DNA from: Fredinandcohnia onubensis
Lineage (GTDB): Bacteria; Bacillota; Bacilli; Bacillales; Bacillaceae_L
Length of the DNA: 64,000 nucleotides
NCBI RefSeq assembly: GCF_002734285.1
Contig: NZ_NSEA01000006.1
Coordinates: 1 to 64,000 of the forward strand
Direction: 5' to 3'
This document shows positions 1-10,408 of the stretch, piece by piece (the stretch's first letter is position 1; each line of letters starts with the position of its first letter). The notes beneath the pieces were generated by a model, which saw only the letters and a program-made list of their open reading frames with translations, was not told the origin of the DNA and searched no databases. The translations under genes were made by a program, and so were the position numbers.

Positions 1-70
1 ACCAAAATACTTCGAAAACATGAATGCACGTACGTTATCTAGTTTTGAAGGAATGAATCCTTCAACATAG
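1..70 (+). other. 23S-5S rRNA internal spacer (end of an rRNA operon)
   Basis: The bases immediately before the 5S gene contain no gene and have the form of the short 23S-5S spacer of Bacillus rRNA operons. The 23S gene itself lies outside the window. In B. subtilis an rRNA operon also sits just upstream of ctsR, so the position fits. Confidence 0.7.
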
Positions 71-186
71 TCTAGTGGCGATAGCGAAGAGGTCACACCC
101 GTTCCCATACCGAACACGGAAGTTAAGCTCTTCAGCGCCGATGGTAGTTGGGGCATTGCCCCTGTGAGAGTAGGACGTCGCTAGGC
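71..186 (+). rRNA. rrf: 5S ribosomal RNA
   Basis: The stretch carries the classic Bacillus 5S signatures, including the segments CCCGTTCCCATACCGAACAC and GAAGTTAAGCTCTTCAGCGC, and its ends (TCTAGTGGCG and CGTCGCTAGGC) pair to form helix I. The length of about 116 nt is normal for the genus. It is a component of the 50S central protuberance, where it binds L5 (rplE), L18 (rplR) and other proteins. A strong terminator follows directly, so this is the last gene of the rRNA operon. Confidence 0.97.
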
Positions 187-190
187 AACT

Positions 191-222
191 AAAAGATCAA
201 CCGTTATGGTTGGTCTTTTTTT
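191..222 (+). terminator. rRNA operon intrinsic terminator
   Basis: A 12-bp stem (AAAAGATCAACC with GGTTGGTCTTTT, one wobble pair) and a GTTAT loop run into seven T residues. It lies five bases after the 5S gene. Confidence 0.93.
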
Positions 223-259
223 GTGCATAGAAAAATAGTAAAGAATCGGATCTATTAAT

Positions 260-880
260 GGTATATCGTAAACGGTCTAATCGGTATATTGTCATTTTGA
301 AAAATGATAAGTGCTATACTGCAAATGGCCTAATCGGTATATCGCCATATTGAGAAACGATAAATGCTATACCGTAAACAGCCTAATCGATATATCACCA
401 ACTCGAGAAACAATAAATGCTATACCGCAAACGTCTTAAATGGTATATTGTCATATCGAGAAACAATAAGTGCTATACCGTAAACAGCCTAATCGGTATA
501 TCACTAACCCGATAAACGATAAATGCTATACCGCAAACAGCTTAAACGGTATATCACTAACCCGATAAACGATAAGTGCTATACCGCAAACAGCCTAATC
601 GGTATATCACTAATCCGATAAACGATAAATGCTATACCGTAAACAGCTTAAACGGTATATCACTAACCCGATAAACAATAAGTGCTATACCGCAAACAGC
701 CTAATCGGTATATCACTAACCCAAGAAACGATAAATGCTATACCGTAAACAGCTTAAACGGTATATCACCAACCCAGAAACAATAAATACTATACCGCAA
801 ACAGCCTAATCAGTATATCGCTAGCTCGCAAAAACGATAAATACTATATCGCAAGCAGCATATAAACGATAAACCAGCAG
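260..880. repeat. 53-bp tandem repeat array with 106-bp A/B dimer order
   Basis: About eleven units recur with a spacing of 53 bp: the anchor GCTATAC (or a variant) falls at 314, 366, 419, 472, 525, 578, 631, 684, 737, 789 and 843. From about 366 the units alternate between two types, one with CAGCCTAATCGGTAT and one with CAGCTTAAACGGTAT, so the true period is about 106 bp. Each unit holds TATACC and GGTATA arms about 15 bp apart, so each can form a small hairpin. The outer units are more diverged than the central ones, as expected from unequal exchange in the middle. There is no coding signal and no spacer, which excludes a CRISPR. The function is unknown. Confidence 0.95.
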
Positions 881-1224
881 TACCATCGAAGCCTCTATTG
901 ATTTACTTTAAACATACTATAAAATATTCCTCAGCTCCTCCAAAAAACCGACCCTTTTTAATCTTAACTCCCCATAACCATGTTAAATTTTACATACTCA
1001 TGAATATCAATAATTTATATCAGTTTGTTTATGATAAAAATGTCTTATTTATAAGTATTAATTACTATTCTAAAAAAATGGGTCCTCAGAAATCATAATT
1101 TAATTGATGAATCGTATACTTATAAAACACTAAATTTTTTTCTTGTTTAAAAAAGGGGATTTAGATTGCCTATCGAATAACTAATAAAAGGTTTTTGCAT
1201 ATATATAAAAGGGGAGGATGTAAC
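881..1224. other. AT-rich intergenic region without a supportable gene
   Basis: Between the repeat array and the mgtC-like gene there is only AT-rich sequence. A 66-codon reading frame at 898-1098 lacks a convincing ribosome binding site and a recognisable protein pattern. A promoter for the downstream gene must lie here or close by, but I could not fix one. Confidence 0.5.
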
Positions 1225-1926
1225 ATGATTGATTTTATTGCATCGTTCCAAACAGAAGAATTTTTAACGATGTCGATACGGATTTTTTTAGCGGCGTTAT
1301 TGTGCGGGTTAGTTGGATTGGAGAGAGAGGTACATAAACACCCTGCTGGGTTTCGTACACATTTGCTAGTTGGGGTCGGCTCTTGTTTAATGATGTTGAT
1401 GTCTATTTATGGGTTCCAGCCTTATTTAGAAATGAGTACAAACGTACGTTTTGATCCAGCGCGAATTCCTTCCTATGTTATTAGTGGTATTGGATTTTTA
1501 GGTGCTGGTACCATTCTTGTTAGGGATGCAACTGTACGGGGGTTAACGACTGCTGCTTCCATTTGGGTGGTTGCTGGTTTAGGGTTAATTATCGGTTTAG
1601 GCATGTATGCTCCTGCCATATTAACAACAATAGTTGTTTTATTGAGCCTAATTTTTCTTAATCGATTTGAGGAATTCTTCTTTAAATCCAGAAAAAGAAA
1701 AGTTGTTCATATCATTATCAATGAAGATATATCTTCATTTTCTTCAATCCTACAACTATTTAAAGATAATGATTTTCGGGTAAGGGATTTTAATATTAAG
1801 TACTCGAAGGATAAAATTAATAATAATTGCCAGTACACGATTGATGTTGAAGTCGGAAGTAAAAATGAACGTTTGCGATTGTATGAAGAAATGTCAAAAC
1901 AAGAAATGGTGCAAAAAATTTTCTAA
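1225..1926 (+). CDS. MgtC/SapB family membrane protein
   Basis: The 233-residue protein belongs to the MgtC/SapB family, whose members are inner-membrane proteins linked to magnesium-limited growth or magnesium homeostasis; the exact activity is not settled. Hydrophobic segments lie near residues 15-31, 46-64, 82-98 and 107-146. The family signature is visible as GLEREVHKHPAGFRT near residues 31-45 and GIGFLGAGTI near 88-97. A soluble C-terminal domain of about 85 residues follows a basic stretch (KSRKRK). The ATG at 1225 was chosen because GGGGAGG stands just before it, although the frame stays open upstream. The gene sits alone between the rRNA operon and ctsR, a place where B. subtilis has no such gene. 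Confidence 0.85.
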   Translation: MIDFIASFQTEEFLTMSIRIFLAALLCGLVGLEREVHKHPAGFRTHLLVGVGSCLMMLMSIYGFQPYLEMSTNVRFDPARIPSYVISGIGFLGAGTILVRDATVRGLTTAASIWVVAGLGLIIGLGMYAPAILTTIVVLLSLIFLNRFEEFFFKSRKRKVVHIIINEDISSFSSILQLFKDNDFRVRDFNIKYSKDKINNNCQYTIDVEVGSKNERLRLYEEMSKQEMVQKIF

Positions 1927-2029
1927 TTTGGTGTTTAGGGGAGTACTAGATTTGGAAAGTATAGGATAGTAAATGCCTTGAAAATGATTGCCTAAATAAT
2001 TTTGACGTTCAATTTGAAAAGCGAAACAG

Positions 2030-2058
2030 TTGAAAAATTAGTGCGGTCATTTTATATT
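2030..2058 (+). promoter_or_regulatory. Sigma-A-type promoter of the ctsR operon
   Basis: A -35 box TTGAAA (2030-2035) and a -10 box TATATT (2053-2058) are separated by exactly 17 bp. The CtsR operator follows immediately. Confidence 0.75.
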
Positions 2059-2066
2059 ATAGTTAT

Positions 2067-2083
2067 AGTCAAATATAGTCAAA
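2067..2083 (+). promoter_or_regulatory. CtsR operator (heptad direct repeat)
   Basis: AGTCAAA-TAT-AGTCAAA matches the known CtsR target, two (A/G)GTCAAA heptads three bases apart. Further partial copies (GTCAAGGTCAAGG) follow up to the ribosome binding site. The box overlaps the expected start of transcription, so the operon should repress itself and be released by heat or arginine phosphorylation stress. Confidence 0.92.
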
Positions 2084-2111
2084 GTCAAGGTCAAGGTGAG
2101 GTGTGGTCATA

Positions 2112-2573
2112 ATGAGGAATATATCTGATATCATCGAACACTATCTAAAAAGTGTTCTTGATACAAGTGATCGAGCTATAGTTGAAATAAAAAGAAGTGA
2201 GATTGCCGATAAATTTGAATGTGTCCCATCTCAAATTAACTATGTAATAAATACACGATTTACGCTAGAGAGAGGCTATTTAGTTGAAAGTAAACGTGGT
2301 GGTGGGGGTTATATTCGTATTATGAAGGTAAAAACGAATAATGATTCTCAGTTGATTAATCAACTCGTTCGCCTTATAGACAAACGGATTTCTCAAACGA
2401 GTGCTGAAGATGTGATTTTGCGTTTAATTGAGGAGGAAGTGATCTCGAAAAGAGAGGCGAAGATCATGCTAAGTGTAATTGACCGTTCCGTCCTGTTTCT
2501 TGAGCTTCCTCATCGGGATGAGTTGAGAGCACGTATGTTAAAGGCAATGCTAACATCCCTCATGTATAGATAA
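2112..2573 (+). CDS. ctsR: Transcriptional repressor CtsR
   Basis: CtsR represses the clp protease and chaperone genes and is inactivated on heat shock. The 153-residue protein has the N-terminal winged helix-turn-helix (residues about 1-70), including the SQINYVINTRF recognition region and the glycine-rich wing K-R-GGGG near residues 61-66, followed by the C-terminal dimerisation and McsB-binding domain. I chose ATG 2112 over GTG 2103 because it fits the family start (NISDIIE) and has the better distance to AAGGTGAGG. It heads the operon ctsR-mcsA-mcsB-clpC and has a CtsR box in front, so it is autoregulated. Confidence 0.97.
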   Translation: MRNISDIIEHYLKSVLDTSDRAIVEIKRSEIADKFECVPSQINYVINTRFTLERGYLVESKRGGGGYIRIMKVKTNNDSQLINQLVRLIDKRISQTSAEDVILRLIEEEVISKREAKIMLSVIDRSVLFLELPHRDELRARMLKAMLTSLMYR

Positions 2574-2601
2574 TAAGGTTAGAAGTAGGAAGGTGCTTAA
2601 C

Positions 2602-3147
2602 ATGATATGCCAAGAATGCAATCAACGTCCTGCGACATTACATTTTACAAAGATTATTAACGGTGAAAAGACAGAGGTTCATATATGTGAACATTGTGCT
2701 CAAGAAAAAAGTGAGATGTTTATGTTTCCAGGCACATCTGGTTTTTCAATAGATAACTTATTAGCAGGACTTCTACAATTTGAACCACTTGCAGGTTCAA
2801 AGCAAAATGCTTTTCAACAAAATGAGGTTTTACAATGTCAAAACTGTAAAATGACTTTTCAACAATTTGCAAAGGTAGGTCGGTTTGGCTGCTCGCATTG
2901 CTATCCAACCTTTGAAAAACAACTTACCCCAATCTTAAAACGTCTGCATAGTGGTAATACACATCATACAGGGAAAATTCCAAAACGAATCGGAGGCTCC
3001 TTCCATATCCGGAAAGAGATTGAACAATTAAAGCAAAAGATGCAGGAATATATTTCCCTAGAGGAATTTGAAAAGGCTGCAGAAGTTCGTGACCACGTAA
3101 GGGCTTTAGAGAAAAAGCTAAGTGGTTACAAAGAGGGGGAGGTTTAA
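2602..3147 (+). CDS. mcsA: McsA, zinc-binding activator of McsB
   Basis: McsA activates the arginine kinase McsB and helps control CtsR. The 181-residue protein shows two pairs of zinc-binding CxxC motifs, C3/C6 with C29/C32 and C79/C82 with C97/C100, and a C-terminal UVR-like coiled domain (about 136-175) as in ClpC and UvrB. ATG 2602 begins the family-typical MICQEC and follows GTAGGAAGG; a GTG three codons upstream is less likely. The stop lies 3 bp before mcsB, so the two are translationally coupled. Confidence 0.96.
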   Translation: MICQECNQRPATLHFTKIINGEKTEVHICEHCAQEKSEMFMFPGTSGFSIDNLLAGLLQFEPLAGSKQNAFQQNEVLQCQNCKMTFQQFAKVGRFGCSHCYPTFEKQLTPILKRLHSGNTHHTGKIPKRIGGSFHIRKEIEQLKQKMQEYISLEEFEKAAEVRDHVRALEKKLSGYKEGEV

Positions 3148-3150
3148 TCA

Positions 3151-4239
3151 ATGTCACTTGAGCATTTTATCAATCAAGCCTTAAGCTCTTGGATGAGTCA
3201 AGAAGGGCCGGATTCGGATATTGTCTTAAGTTCAAGGATCAGGCTTGCTCGAAATTTGAAAAATGTCCCCTTTTCAACGGTTTATTCGAATGAAGAAGCT
3301 CAGCAAATTGTGGAAGTCTTCCAAAAGGGCTTTTCAGGGAAGCGGTTTCCGTCAAATGGAGAAATGGAGTTATTAAAAATGATGGAGCTTCAGCCTATTG
3401 AAAAGAGGGTGCTTGTTGAAAAACATTTGATAAGTCCACATTTAGCTGAGGACTCTCCGTTTGGGGCTTGTCTTTTATCTGAAAATGAAGAAATTAGCAT
3501 TATGATTAATGAAGAAGACCATATTCGAATACAATGTTTATTCCCAGGGTTACAATTAACTGAAGCTTTACGGGTTGCAAATAACCTGGATGATTGGATT
3601 GAAGAGCATGTCGATTACGCGTTTGATGAAACAAGAGGTTATTTAACCAGTTGTCCGACGAATGTAGGGACTGGGATACGTGCTTCTGTGATGATGCATC
3701 TGCCAGCACTTATCTTAACTCATCAAATGAGTCGAATTATCCCGGCAATCAATCAACTTGGCCTTGTCGTAAGGGGAATATATGGTGAAGGCAGTGAAGC
3801 GTTAGGAAATATCTTTCAAATTTCTAATCAGATTACGCTTGGAAAGACGGAAGAAGATATTGTTGAAGATTTAGAGAGTGTTGTTGCCCAGCTAATTGCG
3901 CAAGAACGTTCTGCACGAGAAGCTTTGGTAAAAACCTCTAATATTCAGTTGGAGGACCGAGTATTCCGTTCCTATGGGGTTTTAGCTAATAGTCGGATCA
4001 TTGAATCGAAGGAAGCAGCTAAGTGTTTATCAGATGTCCGATTAGGTATAGATCTAGGCTATATAAAAGATATATCAAGAAGTATCCTTAATGAACTCAT
4101 GATTTTAACACAACCTGGTTTCCTACAATCATATGCTGGTGGGGCATTAAGGCCTAATGAAAGAGACGTTAAAAGAGCGTCTATCATTCGAGAAAGATTG
4201 AAGCTAGAAAATAATAAGACTACTGACCATGGAGGGTGA
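3151..4239 (+). CDS. mcsB: Protein arginine kinase McsB
   Basis: McsB phosphorylates arginine residues, marking proteins for ClpC-ClpP and inactivating CtsR. It has the phosphagen kinase fold: SSRIRLARN near residues 27-35, NEEDH at 120-124 and SCPTNVGTG at 167-175 form the nucleotide and guanidinium site. The RDxxRA motif (RDVKRA, about 338-343), known as the allosteric phosphoarginine pocket, is intact. The length of 362 residues is normal. It lies 3 bp after mcsA and 6 bp before clpC. Confidence 0.97.
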   Translation: MSLEHFINQALSSWMSQEGPDSDIVLSSRIRLARNLKNVPFSTVYSNEEAQQIVEVFQKGFSGKRFPSNGEMELLKMMELQPIEKRVLVEKHLISPHLAEDSPFGACLLSENEEISIMINEEDHIRIQCLFPGLQLTEALRVANNLDDWIEEHVDYAFDETRGYLTSCPTNVGTGIRASVMMHLPALILTHQMSRIIPAINQLGLVVRGIYGEGSEALGNIFQISNQITLGKTEEDIVEDLESVVAQLIAQERSAREALVKTSNIQLEDRVFRSYGVLANSRIIESKEAAKCLSDVRLGIDLGYIKDISRSILNELMILTQPGFLQSYAGGALRPNERDVKRASIIRERLKLENNKTTDHGG

Positions 4240-4245
4240 TGGGTT

Positions 4246-6699
4246 ATGATGTTTGGCAGATTTACTGAGCGTGCACAGAAGGTATTAGCGTTAGCTCAAG
4301 AGGAAGCTGTGCGATTAGGGCATAACAATATTGGAACTGAACATGTATTATTAGGTCTTATTCGAGAAGGCGAAGGAATCGCTGCAAAGGCCTTACTTGC
4401 ACTAGGATTAGGACCTGAAAAAATTCAAAAAGAGGTTGAGGCTTTAATCGGCCGTGGTCAAGAGGGATCACAGACAATTCATTATACCCCACGTGCCAAA
4501 AAGGTAATCGAGTTATCCATGGATGAGGCTCGTAAGCTTGGTCACTCCTATGTGGGTACAGAGCACATCCTCCTGGGTTTAATTCGTGAAGGGGAAGGCG
4601 TAGCTGCACGAGTATTAAACAATCTTGGAGTGAGCTTAAATAAAGCTCGACAGCAGGTTCTTCAGCTATTGGGAAGCAATGAGTCATCATCAGGACATCA
4701 TGGTGGAGGTTCTGCAAATGCCAATACCCCAACCCTTGATAGTTTAGCACGTGACTTAACTGCGATTGCAAGAGAAGGCAGCCTTGATCCAGTTATCGGC
4801 CGTAGTAAAGAAATTCAACGTGTAATTGAGGTACTTAGCCGTCGTACGAAAAACAACCCGGTACTAATCGGGGAGCCTGGTGTTGGTAAAACGGCAATTG
4901 CAGAAGGATTAGCTCAACAAATTATCAATAATGAAGTACCGGAAACGCTTCGTGATAAACGAGTAATGACCCTTGATATGGGTACAGTGGTTGCGGGTAC
5001 TAAATACCGTGGGGAATTTGAAGACCGCCTAAAAAAGGTAATGGATGAAATTCGTCAAGCTGGCAATATCATTCTATTTATAGATGAACTTCATACCCTA
5101 ATCGGAGCAGGTGGAGCCGAAGGGGCAATTGATGCGTCAAATATCTTAAAACCATCACTTGCTCGTGGTGAACTACAATGTATTGGTGCTACAACATTAG
5201 ACGAATATCGAAAATATATTGAAAAGGATGCTGCTTTAGAGCGACGCTTCCAACCAATTCAAGTGGATGAACCAACTGTAGAAGAATCTATTTTAATTTT
5301 AAAAGGATTACGCGATCGTTATGAAGCGCATCATAGAGTATCAATCTCAGATGAGTCTATCGTTCAAGCTGTTAAACTGTCAGATCGCTATATTTCAGAC
5401 CGCTTTCTGCCAGATAAAGCAATTGACTTGATTGATGAGGCTGGTTCAAAGGTTCGTCTTCGTTCATACACTGCACCACCAAATTTAAAGGAGCTTGAAC
5501 AAAAGCTTGAAGAGGTTCGAAAGGAAAAGGATGCAGCGGTTCAAAGTCAAGAGTTTGAAAAAGCGGCATCATTACGTGATTCCGAGCAACGCCTTCGTGA
5601 GCAGTTAGAAGAAACGAAGAAAAACTGGAAAGAAAAACAGGGGCAAGAGAATTCTGAGGTTACAGTAGATGATATCGCAATGGTCGTATCAAGCTGGACT
5701 GGGGTCCCTGTATCAAAGCTAGCACAAACTGAAGCGAATAAATTATTAAACATGGAAGAAATCCTCCACTCACGTGTAATCGGTCAGGAAGAGGCAGTTA
5801 AAGCAGTTTCCAAGGCAGTTAGACGTTCACGTGCAGGATTAAAAGATCCGAAGCGCCCAACGGGTTCATTTATTTTCCTTGGCCCAACAGGTGTAGGTAA
5901 GACAGAACTGGCTCGTGCTCTAGCTGAATCTATTTTCGGCGATGAAGATGCAATGATTCGTGTGGATATGTCTGAGTACATGGAGAAGCATTCTACATCT
6001 AGACTAGTGGGTTCACCTCCAGGGTATGTCGGCTATGAAGAGGGCGGTCAATTAACTGAAAAGGTCCGTCGTAAGCCATACTCTGTCGTCCTACTAGATG
6101 AGATTGAAAAAGCACATCCAGATGTGTTTAATATTTTACTTCAAGTGCTTGAGGACGGCCGTTTAACTGATTCCAAGGGGCGCACCGTAGATTTTAGAAA
6201 TACGATATTGATTATGACTTCAAACGTCGGAGCTAGCACATTAAAACGCAACAAGTATGTTGGTTTTGCACTTGAAGATGAAAAACAAGATTATAAAAAC
6301 ATGAAGGATAAGGTAATGGAGGAATTGAAGAAAGCATTCCGTCCAGAATTCCTCAATCGTATTGACGAAATCATCGTCTTCCACTCACTAGAGAAGAAGC
6401 ATCTGAAGGAAATTGTAACACTCATGTCAGATCAGTTAACGAAACGTCTAAAAGAGCAAGACTTTGAGCTTGAGTTAACAGAAGCCGCTAAAGATCGAAT
6501 TGCTGAGGAAGGCTATGATCCTGAATATGGGGCACGTCCATTACGCCGTGCAATTCAAAAACAAATTGAAGACCGTTTGTCTGAAGAGCTATTACGCGGT
6601 AAAATAGAAAAAGGAAAGAAAATTGTAATGGACTTTGATAACGGAGAATTTGTTATTCAAACGAAGGAAGTCGAAGAAACAAAAGAAACAGTGAAATAA
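4246..6699 (+). CDS. clpC: ATP-dependent Clp protease ATPase subunit ClpC
   Basis: ClpC is the Hsp100 unfoldase that feeds ClpP and reads phosphoarginine marks with its N domain. The 817-residue protein has two Clp N repeats (about 1-145), a first AAA+ module with Walker A GEPGVGKT (209-216) and Walker B FIDE (278-281), a coiled middle domain with a UVR-like segment (about 410-480), and a second AAA+ module with GPTGVGKT. The VGF loop that docks on ClpP is present in KRNKYVGF. Start ATG 4246 follows GGAGGGTGAT by 5 bases; ATG 4249 is the alternative. A strong terminator follows, so ctsR-clpC forms a closed unit here. Confidence 0.98.
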   Translation: MMFGRFTERAQKVLALAQEEAVRLGHNNIGTEHVLLGLIREGEGIAAKALLALGLGPEKIQKEVEALIGRGQEGSQTIHYTPRAKKVIELSMDEARKLGHSYVGTEHILLGLIREGEGVAARVLNNLGVSLNKARQQVLQLLGSNESSSGHHGGGSANANTPTLDSLARDLTAIAREGSLDPVIGRSKEIQRVIEVLSRRTKNNPVLIGEPGVGKTAIAEGLAQQIINNEVPETLRDKRVMTLDMGTVVAGTKYRGEFEDRLKKVMDEIRQAGNIILFIDELHTLIGAGGAEGAIDASNILKPSLARGELQCIGATTLDEYRKYIEKDAALERRFQPIQVDEPTVEESILILKGLRDRYEAHHRVSISDESIVQAVKLSDRYISDRFLPDKAIDLIDEAGSKVRLRSYTAPPNLKELEQKLEEVRKEKDAAVQSQEFEKAASLRDSEQRLREQLEETKKNWKEKQGQENSEVTVDDIAMVVSSWTGVPVSKLAQTEANKLLNMEEILHSRVIGQEEAVKAVSKAVRRSRAGLKDPKRPTGSFIFLGPTGVGKTELARALAESIFGDEDAMIRVDMSEYMEKHSTSRLVGSPPGYVGYEEGGQLTEKVRRKPYSVVLLDEIEKAHPDVFNILLQVLEDGRLTDSKGRTVDFRNTILIMTSNVGASTLKRNKYVGFALEDEKQDYKNMKDKVMEELKKAFRPEFLNRIDEIIVFHSLEKKHLKEIVTLMSDQLTKRLKEQDFELELTEAAKDRIAEEGYDPEYGARPLRRAIQKQIEDRLSEELLRGKIEKGKKIVMDFDNGEFVIQTKEVEETKETVK

Positions 6700-6711
6700 C
6701 ATGTAATTTGT

Positions 6712-6753
6712 AAAAGAGGTATACATTAAATTGTTTGTGTATACCTCTTTTTT
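6712..6753 (+). terminator. Terminator after clpC
   Basis: The arms AGAGGTATACA and TGTATACCTCT pair around a short AT-rich loop and are followed by a T run. It separates the CtsR operon from radA. Confidence 0.9.
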
Positions 6754-6760
6754 CTAAACA

Positions 6761-6895
6761 ATGTCTAGCTCCTGACGCCATCGGCTCGAGGTCACAAGCT
6801 TATCGCTTCTGAAGGCAAAAAGCGCCTTCTTTCAGCGCTTATCTTGTGCTTGTCGCCGATTAACGGGCGTCTTGCGCTTTTCTAATAAAGAAAGG
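6761..6895 (+). repeat. Dispersed intergenic repeat, family 1, copy 1 (before radA)
   Basis: The element begins ATGTCTAGCTCC, has GGCTCGAGGTCACAAGC and TTGTGCTTGTCGCCGA in the middle and ends TGCGCTTTTCTAATAAAG. It matches the element at 12767-12897 throughout, including the palindromic layout with pairing ends. I recall very similar elements between genes in many Bacillaceae. Its 3' end merges with GAAAGG, the ribosome binding site of radA. Confidence 0.85.
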
Positions 6896-6905
6896 ATTAA
6901 TGACG

Positions 6906-8273
6906 ATGGCAAAAACAAAAACGAAATTCACCTGTCAATCCTGTGGCTATGAAACACCGAAATGGATGGGAAAATGTCCAGGATGCGGTGCGTGGAATTC
7001 ATTGGTCGAGGAAACCTTGCATAAGCCAGCTAGAAAAGGTGCTTTTACTCATTCAAGTCCCACAGTTCAACGAAAGCCTTCACCAATCACTTCAATCGAG
7101 TCAGAAAATGAACCAAGAATGTATACAGCAAACCAAGAATTTAATCGCGTACTTGGTGGCGGAATCGTAAGAGGTTCACTTGTCCTAATTGGGGGAGACC
7201 CAGGTATAGGAAAGTCTACCTTACTGCTACAAGTATCCTCTCAATTAGCCAAACAAGACAAAGTTTTATATATTTCCGGAGAAGAATCGGTCAAGCAAAC
7301 TAAGCTACGTTCTGATCGCCTAGGTGTTTCCTCTGATCAATTGTATGTCTTAGCGGAAACGGACCTCGAATTTATTTCCCAGACAATTTCTGAGCTTAAA
7401 CCTTCTTTTGTAGTCATTGACTCCATTCAGACGATTTATCACTCTGATATTGCCTCTGCTCCTGGTAGTGTGTCACAGGTGCGTGAATGTACAGCAGAGT
7501 TAATGCGAATTGCAAAAACAAATGGGATTGCTATTTTTATCGTTGGTCATGTTACGAAAGAGGGAAATATTGCAGGCCCACGTTTATTGGAGCATATGGT
7601 TGATACTGTTCTTTACTTTGAGGGGGAACGTCATCATACATACCGAATTTTACGTGCGGTGAAAAACCGTTTTGGTTCAACCAATGAAATGGGTATTTTT
7701 GAGATGAAGGAAACAGGCCTTGAAGAGGTCGCAAATCCATCTGAAATTTTTCTAGAAGAGCGTTCTGCAGGATCTGCAGGATCAACGGTTGTTGCCTCAA
7801 TGGAAGGGACGCGACCAGTCCTCGTTGAAATTCAGGCATTAATTTCACCAACTAGCTTTGGAAATCCACGACGAATGGCAACTGGAATTGACCAAAATAG
7901 GGTTTCGTTATTAATGGCTGTATTAGAAAAAAGAGCAGGTTTTCTTTTGCAAAACCAAGATGCCTATTTGAAGGTCGCAGGTGGAGTGAAATTAGATGAA
8001 CCAGCAATAGATTTAGCTGTTGCTTTAAGTATTGCTTCAAGTTTCAGAGATCAAGCAACAAATCCGGCAGACGTTATTATTGGAGAGGTTGGTCTAACCG
8101 GTGAGGTAAGAAGAGTTTCTCGTATCGAGCAGCGGGTCCAGGAAGCAGCAAAGCTGGGTTTTAAGCGAGTAATCCTTCCTGAACGTAATCTTGGTGGATG
8201 GACCATTCCAAAGGGCATTGAAGTTATCGGCGTAAGTGATATTAGGCAGGCTATTCAACATACACTAGGATAG
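6906..8273 (+). CDS. radA: DNA repair protein RadA (Sms)
   Basis: RadA is a RecA-like ATPase that drives branch migration in recombination and repair. The 455-residue protein has an N-terminal zinc finger (C10, C13, C24, C27), the RecA core with Walker [11 protein letters not shown] (about 96-105), the RadA signature KNRFGSTNE near residue 250 and a C-terminal Lon-protease-like domain. ATG 6906 gives the family start MAKTK; ATG 6900, two codons upstream, has closer spacing to GAAAGG and cannot be excluded. In B. subtilis disA follows directly, but here it does not. Confidence 0.96.
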   Translation: MAKTKTKFTCQSCGYETPKWMGKCPGCGAWNSLVEETLHKPARKGAFTHSSPTVQRKPSPITSIESENEPRMYTANQEFNRVLGGGIVRGSLVLIGGDPGIGKSTLLLQVSSQLAKQDKVLYISGEESVKQTKLRSDRLGVSSDQLYVLAETDLEFISQTISELKPSFVVIDSIQTIYHSDIASAPGSVSQVRECTAELMRIAKTNGIAIFIVGHVTKEGNIAGPRLLEHMVDTVLYFEGERHHTYRILRAVKNRFGSTNEMGIFEMKETGLEEVANPSEIFLEERSAGSAGSTVVASMEGTRPVLVEIQALISPTSFGNPRRMATGIDQNRVSLLMAVLEKRAGFLLQNQDAYLKVAGGVKLDEPAIDLAVALSIASSFRDQATNPADVIIGEVGLTGEVRRVSRIEQRVQEAAKLGFKRVILPERNLGGWTIPKGIEVIGVSDIRQAIQHTLG

Positions 8274-8552
8274 CTTAAATATTGGTATAAAAAAATCTAG
8301 TGAAAATGAAACATCTTTGCTTCTTTTTACGTATAGTAAGTGTGAACAAATGGACATACCACTTTCTTGACGTGCCGCTTATACTGATTAAATTTTTTTT
8401 ACAGGAGCAGTAATAATTTTAGTAGGATTTTAAAATAATATATAGGTATCGTTTACACGTCTATGTCATTCTGTTTACATTTTGAAAAAAGCTATTTATT
8501 GTAGGTTTCAATTATTATAAAGTGATTATAATGAATAGGAGGAGGTGAAGGA
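8274..8552. other. radA-yacL intergenic region lacking disA
   Basis: The 279 bp contain no reading frame of note and no trace of DisA-like coding. The sequence is AT-rich and ends with the strong GGAGGTG of yacL. A promoter for the yacL-ispD-ispF group is expected here, but the candidate boxes are weak. Confidence 0.7.
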
Positions 8553-9644
8553 ATGTTAAAACGTATTGTGCAGCTATTTTTTCTAATCGTCGGAGGTATG
8601 ATAGGAATTGTATATCTACCGGATTTACTTAAGCTGTTAAATATCGACAATATTCCATACTTAAATAACTCATATACGCTTGCGATTTTAGGTGCTATTA
8701 TATTATTTATTGTTACTTTTTGGTTAGTAGATTATATCGTAGGTCTAATTAAATGGCTTGAAGAGTCATTGATCAAAGCTCCTGTTACAGATGTGTTATT
8801 TGGAAGCCTAGGTTTAATTTCAGGATTAATTGTTGCATTTTTAATTGTGATTCCATTAGACCGTATTACATTTTCAGTCGTAAATACAGTGCTTCCTATT
8901 TTCATAACCCTGCTTTTGGGATACTTAGGTTTCCAGGTTGGTTTTAAAAAGCGGGATGAGCTTGTGAACTTATTCTCTATTAACCGTGCTGGGAAGAAAA
9001 AGGGCTTAGAGGACGAGGAAGTTAACCAACAGGCCAAAAAACTTAAAATTTTGGATACAAGTGTAATTATTGATGGACGTATTGCAGATATTTGCCAAAC
9101 CGGGTTTCTTGAAGGAACTATTGTCATTCCACGATTTGTTTTAGAGGAACTTCAGCATATTGCGGATTCTTCAGACGTGTTAAAGCGAAACCGTGGTAGA
9201 AGAGGTTTGGATATTTTAAACCGAATTCAAAAAGAACTATCAATCAAGGTAGATATTTATGAAGGTGACTTTGACGATATACAAGAGGTTGATAGTAAGT
9301 TAGTGAAACTTGCAAAATTAACGATGGGTGTAGTCGTGACAAATGACTTTAACCTTAACAAGGTTTGTGAGTTGCAAAATGTAGCAGTATTGAACATTAA
9401 TGACTTAGCAAATGCTGTAAAACCTGTTGTGTTACCGGGTGAAGAATTGAGTGTGCAGGTCATTAAGGATGGAAAAGAACATAATCAAGGTGTTGCTTAC
9501 TTAGATGACGGCACAATGATTGTCGTTGAAGAAGGTCGTGATTATATCGGAAAACGCATTGATGTACTTGTAACGAGTGTGTTACAAACATCAGCGGGTC
9601 GAATGATATTCGCAAAACCAAAGCTGCTTGAAAAAGCTTTATAA
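8553..9644 (+). CDS. yacL: Membrane-anchored PIN/TRAM domain protein YacL
   Basis: The 363-residue protein has four predicted membrane segments (about 5-23, 41-65, 82-101 and 110-130) followed by a cytoplasmic PIN domain that starts with [10 protein letters not shown] (D168 is the first acidic metal ligand) and a C-terminal TRAM domain (about 300-360). PIN domains are commonly ribonucleases and TRAM binds RNA, so a membrane-tethered RNA-processing role is likely but unproven. It is 31 bp ahead of ispD and keeps the B. subtilis neighbourhood apart from the missing disA. Confidence 0.93.
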   Translation: MLKRIVQLFFLIVGGMIGIVYLPDLLKLLNIDNIPYLNNSYTLAILGAIILFIVTFWLVDYIVGLIKWLEESLIKAPVTDVLFGSLGLISGLIVAFLIVIPLDRITFSVVNTVLPIFITLLLGYLGFQVGFKKRDELVNLFSINRAGKKKGLEDEEVNQQAKKLKILDTSVIIDGRIADICQTGFLEGTIVIPRFVLEELQHIADSSDVLKRNRGRRGLDILNRIQKELSIKVDIYEGDFDDIQEVDSKLVKLAKLTMGVVVTNDFNLNKVCELQNVAVLNINDLANAVKPVVLPGEELSVQVIKDGKEHNQGVAYLDDGTMIVVEEGRDYIGKRIDVLVTSVLQTSAGRMIFAKPKLLEKAL

Positions 9645-9666
9645 TTGAATACTTAAACATCGATAG

Positions 9667-10365
<699 letters not shown>

Positions 10366-10408
10366 ATTTTTTCTGGAGTAAACAACTTGATAAAAAGGGG
10401 GAGAACCC

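Noticed and set aside
260-880. CRISPR array
   Set aside because: The units follow one another directly with no unique spacers, and no cas gene lies in the window.
898-1098. 66-codon open frame as a gene
   Set aside because: There is no good ribosome binding site, composition is AT-rich and low in complexity, and no family pattern is visible.
8274-8552. Remnant of disA
   Set aside because: I looked for DisA-like coding in the gap and found none; the gene is absent rather than decayed.
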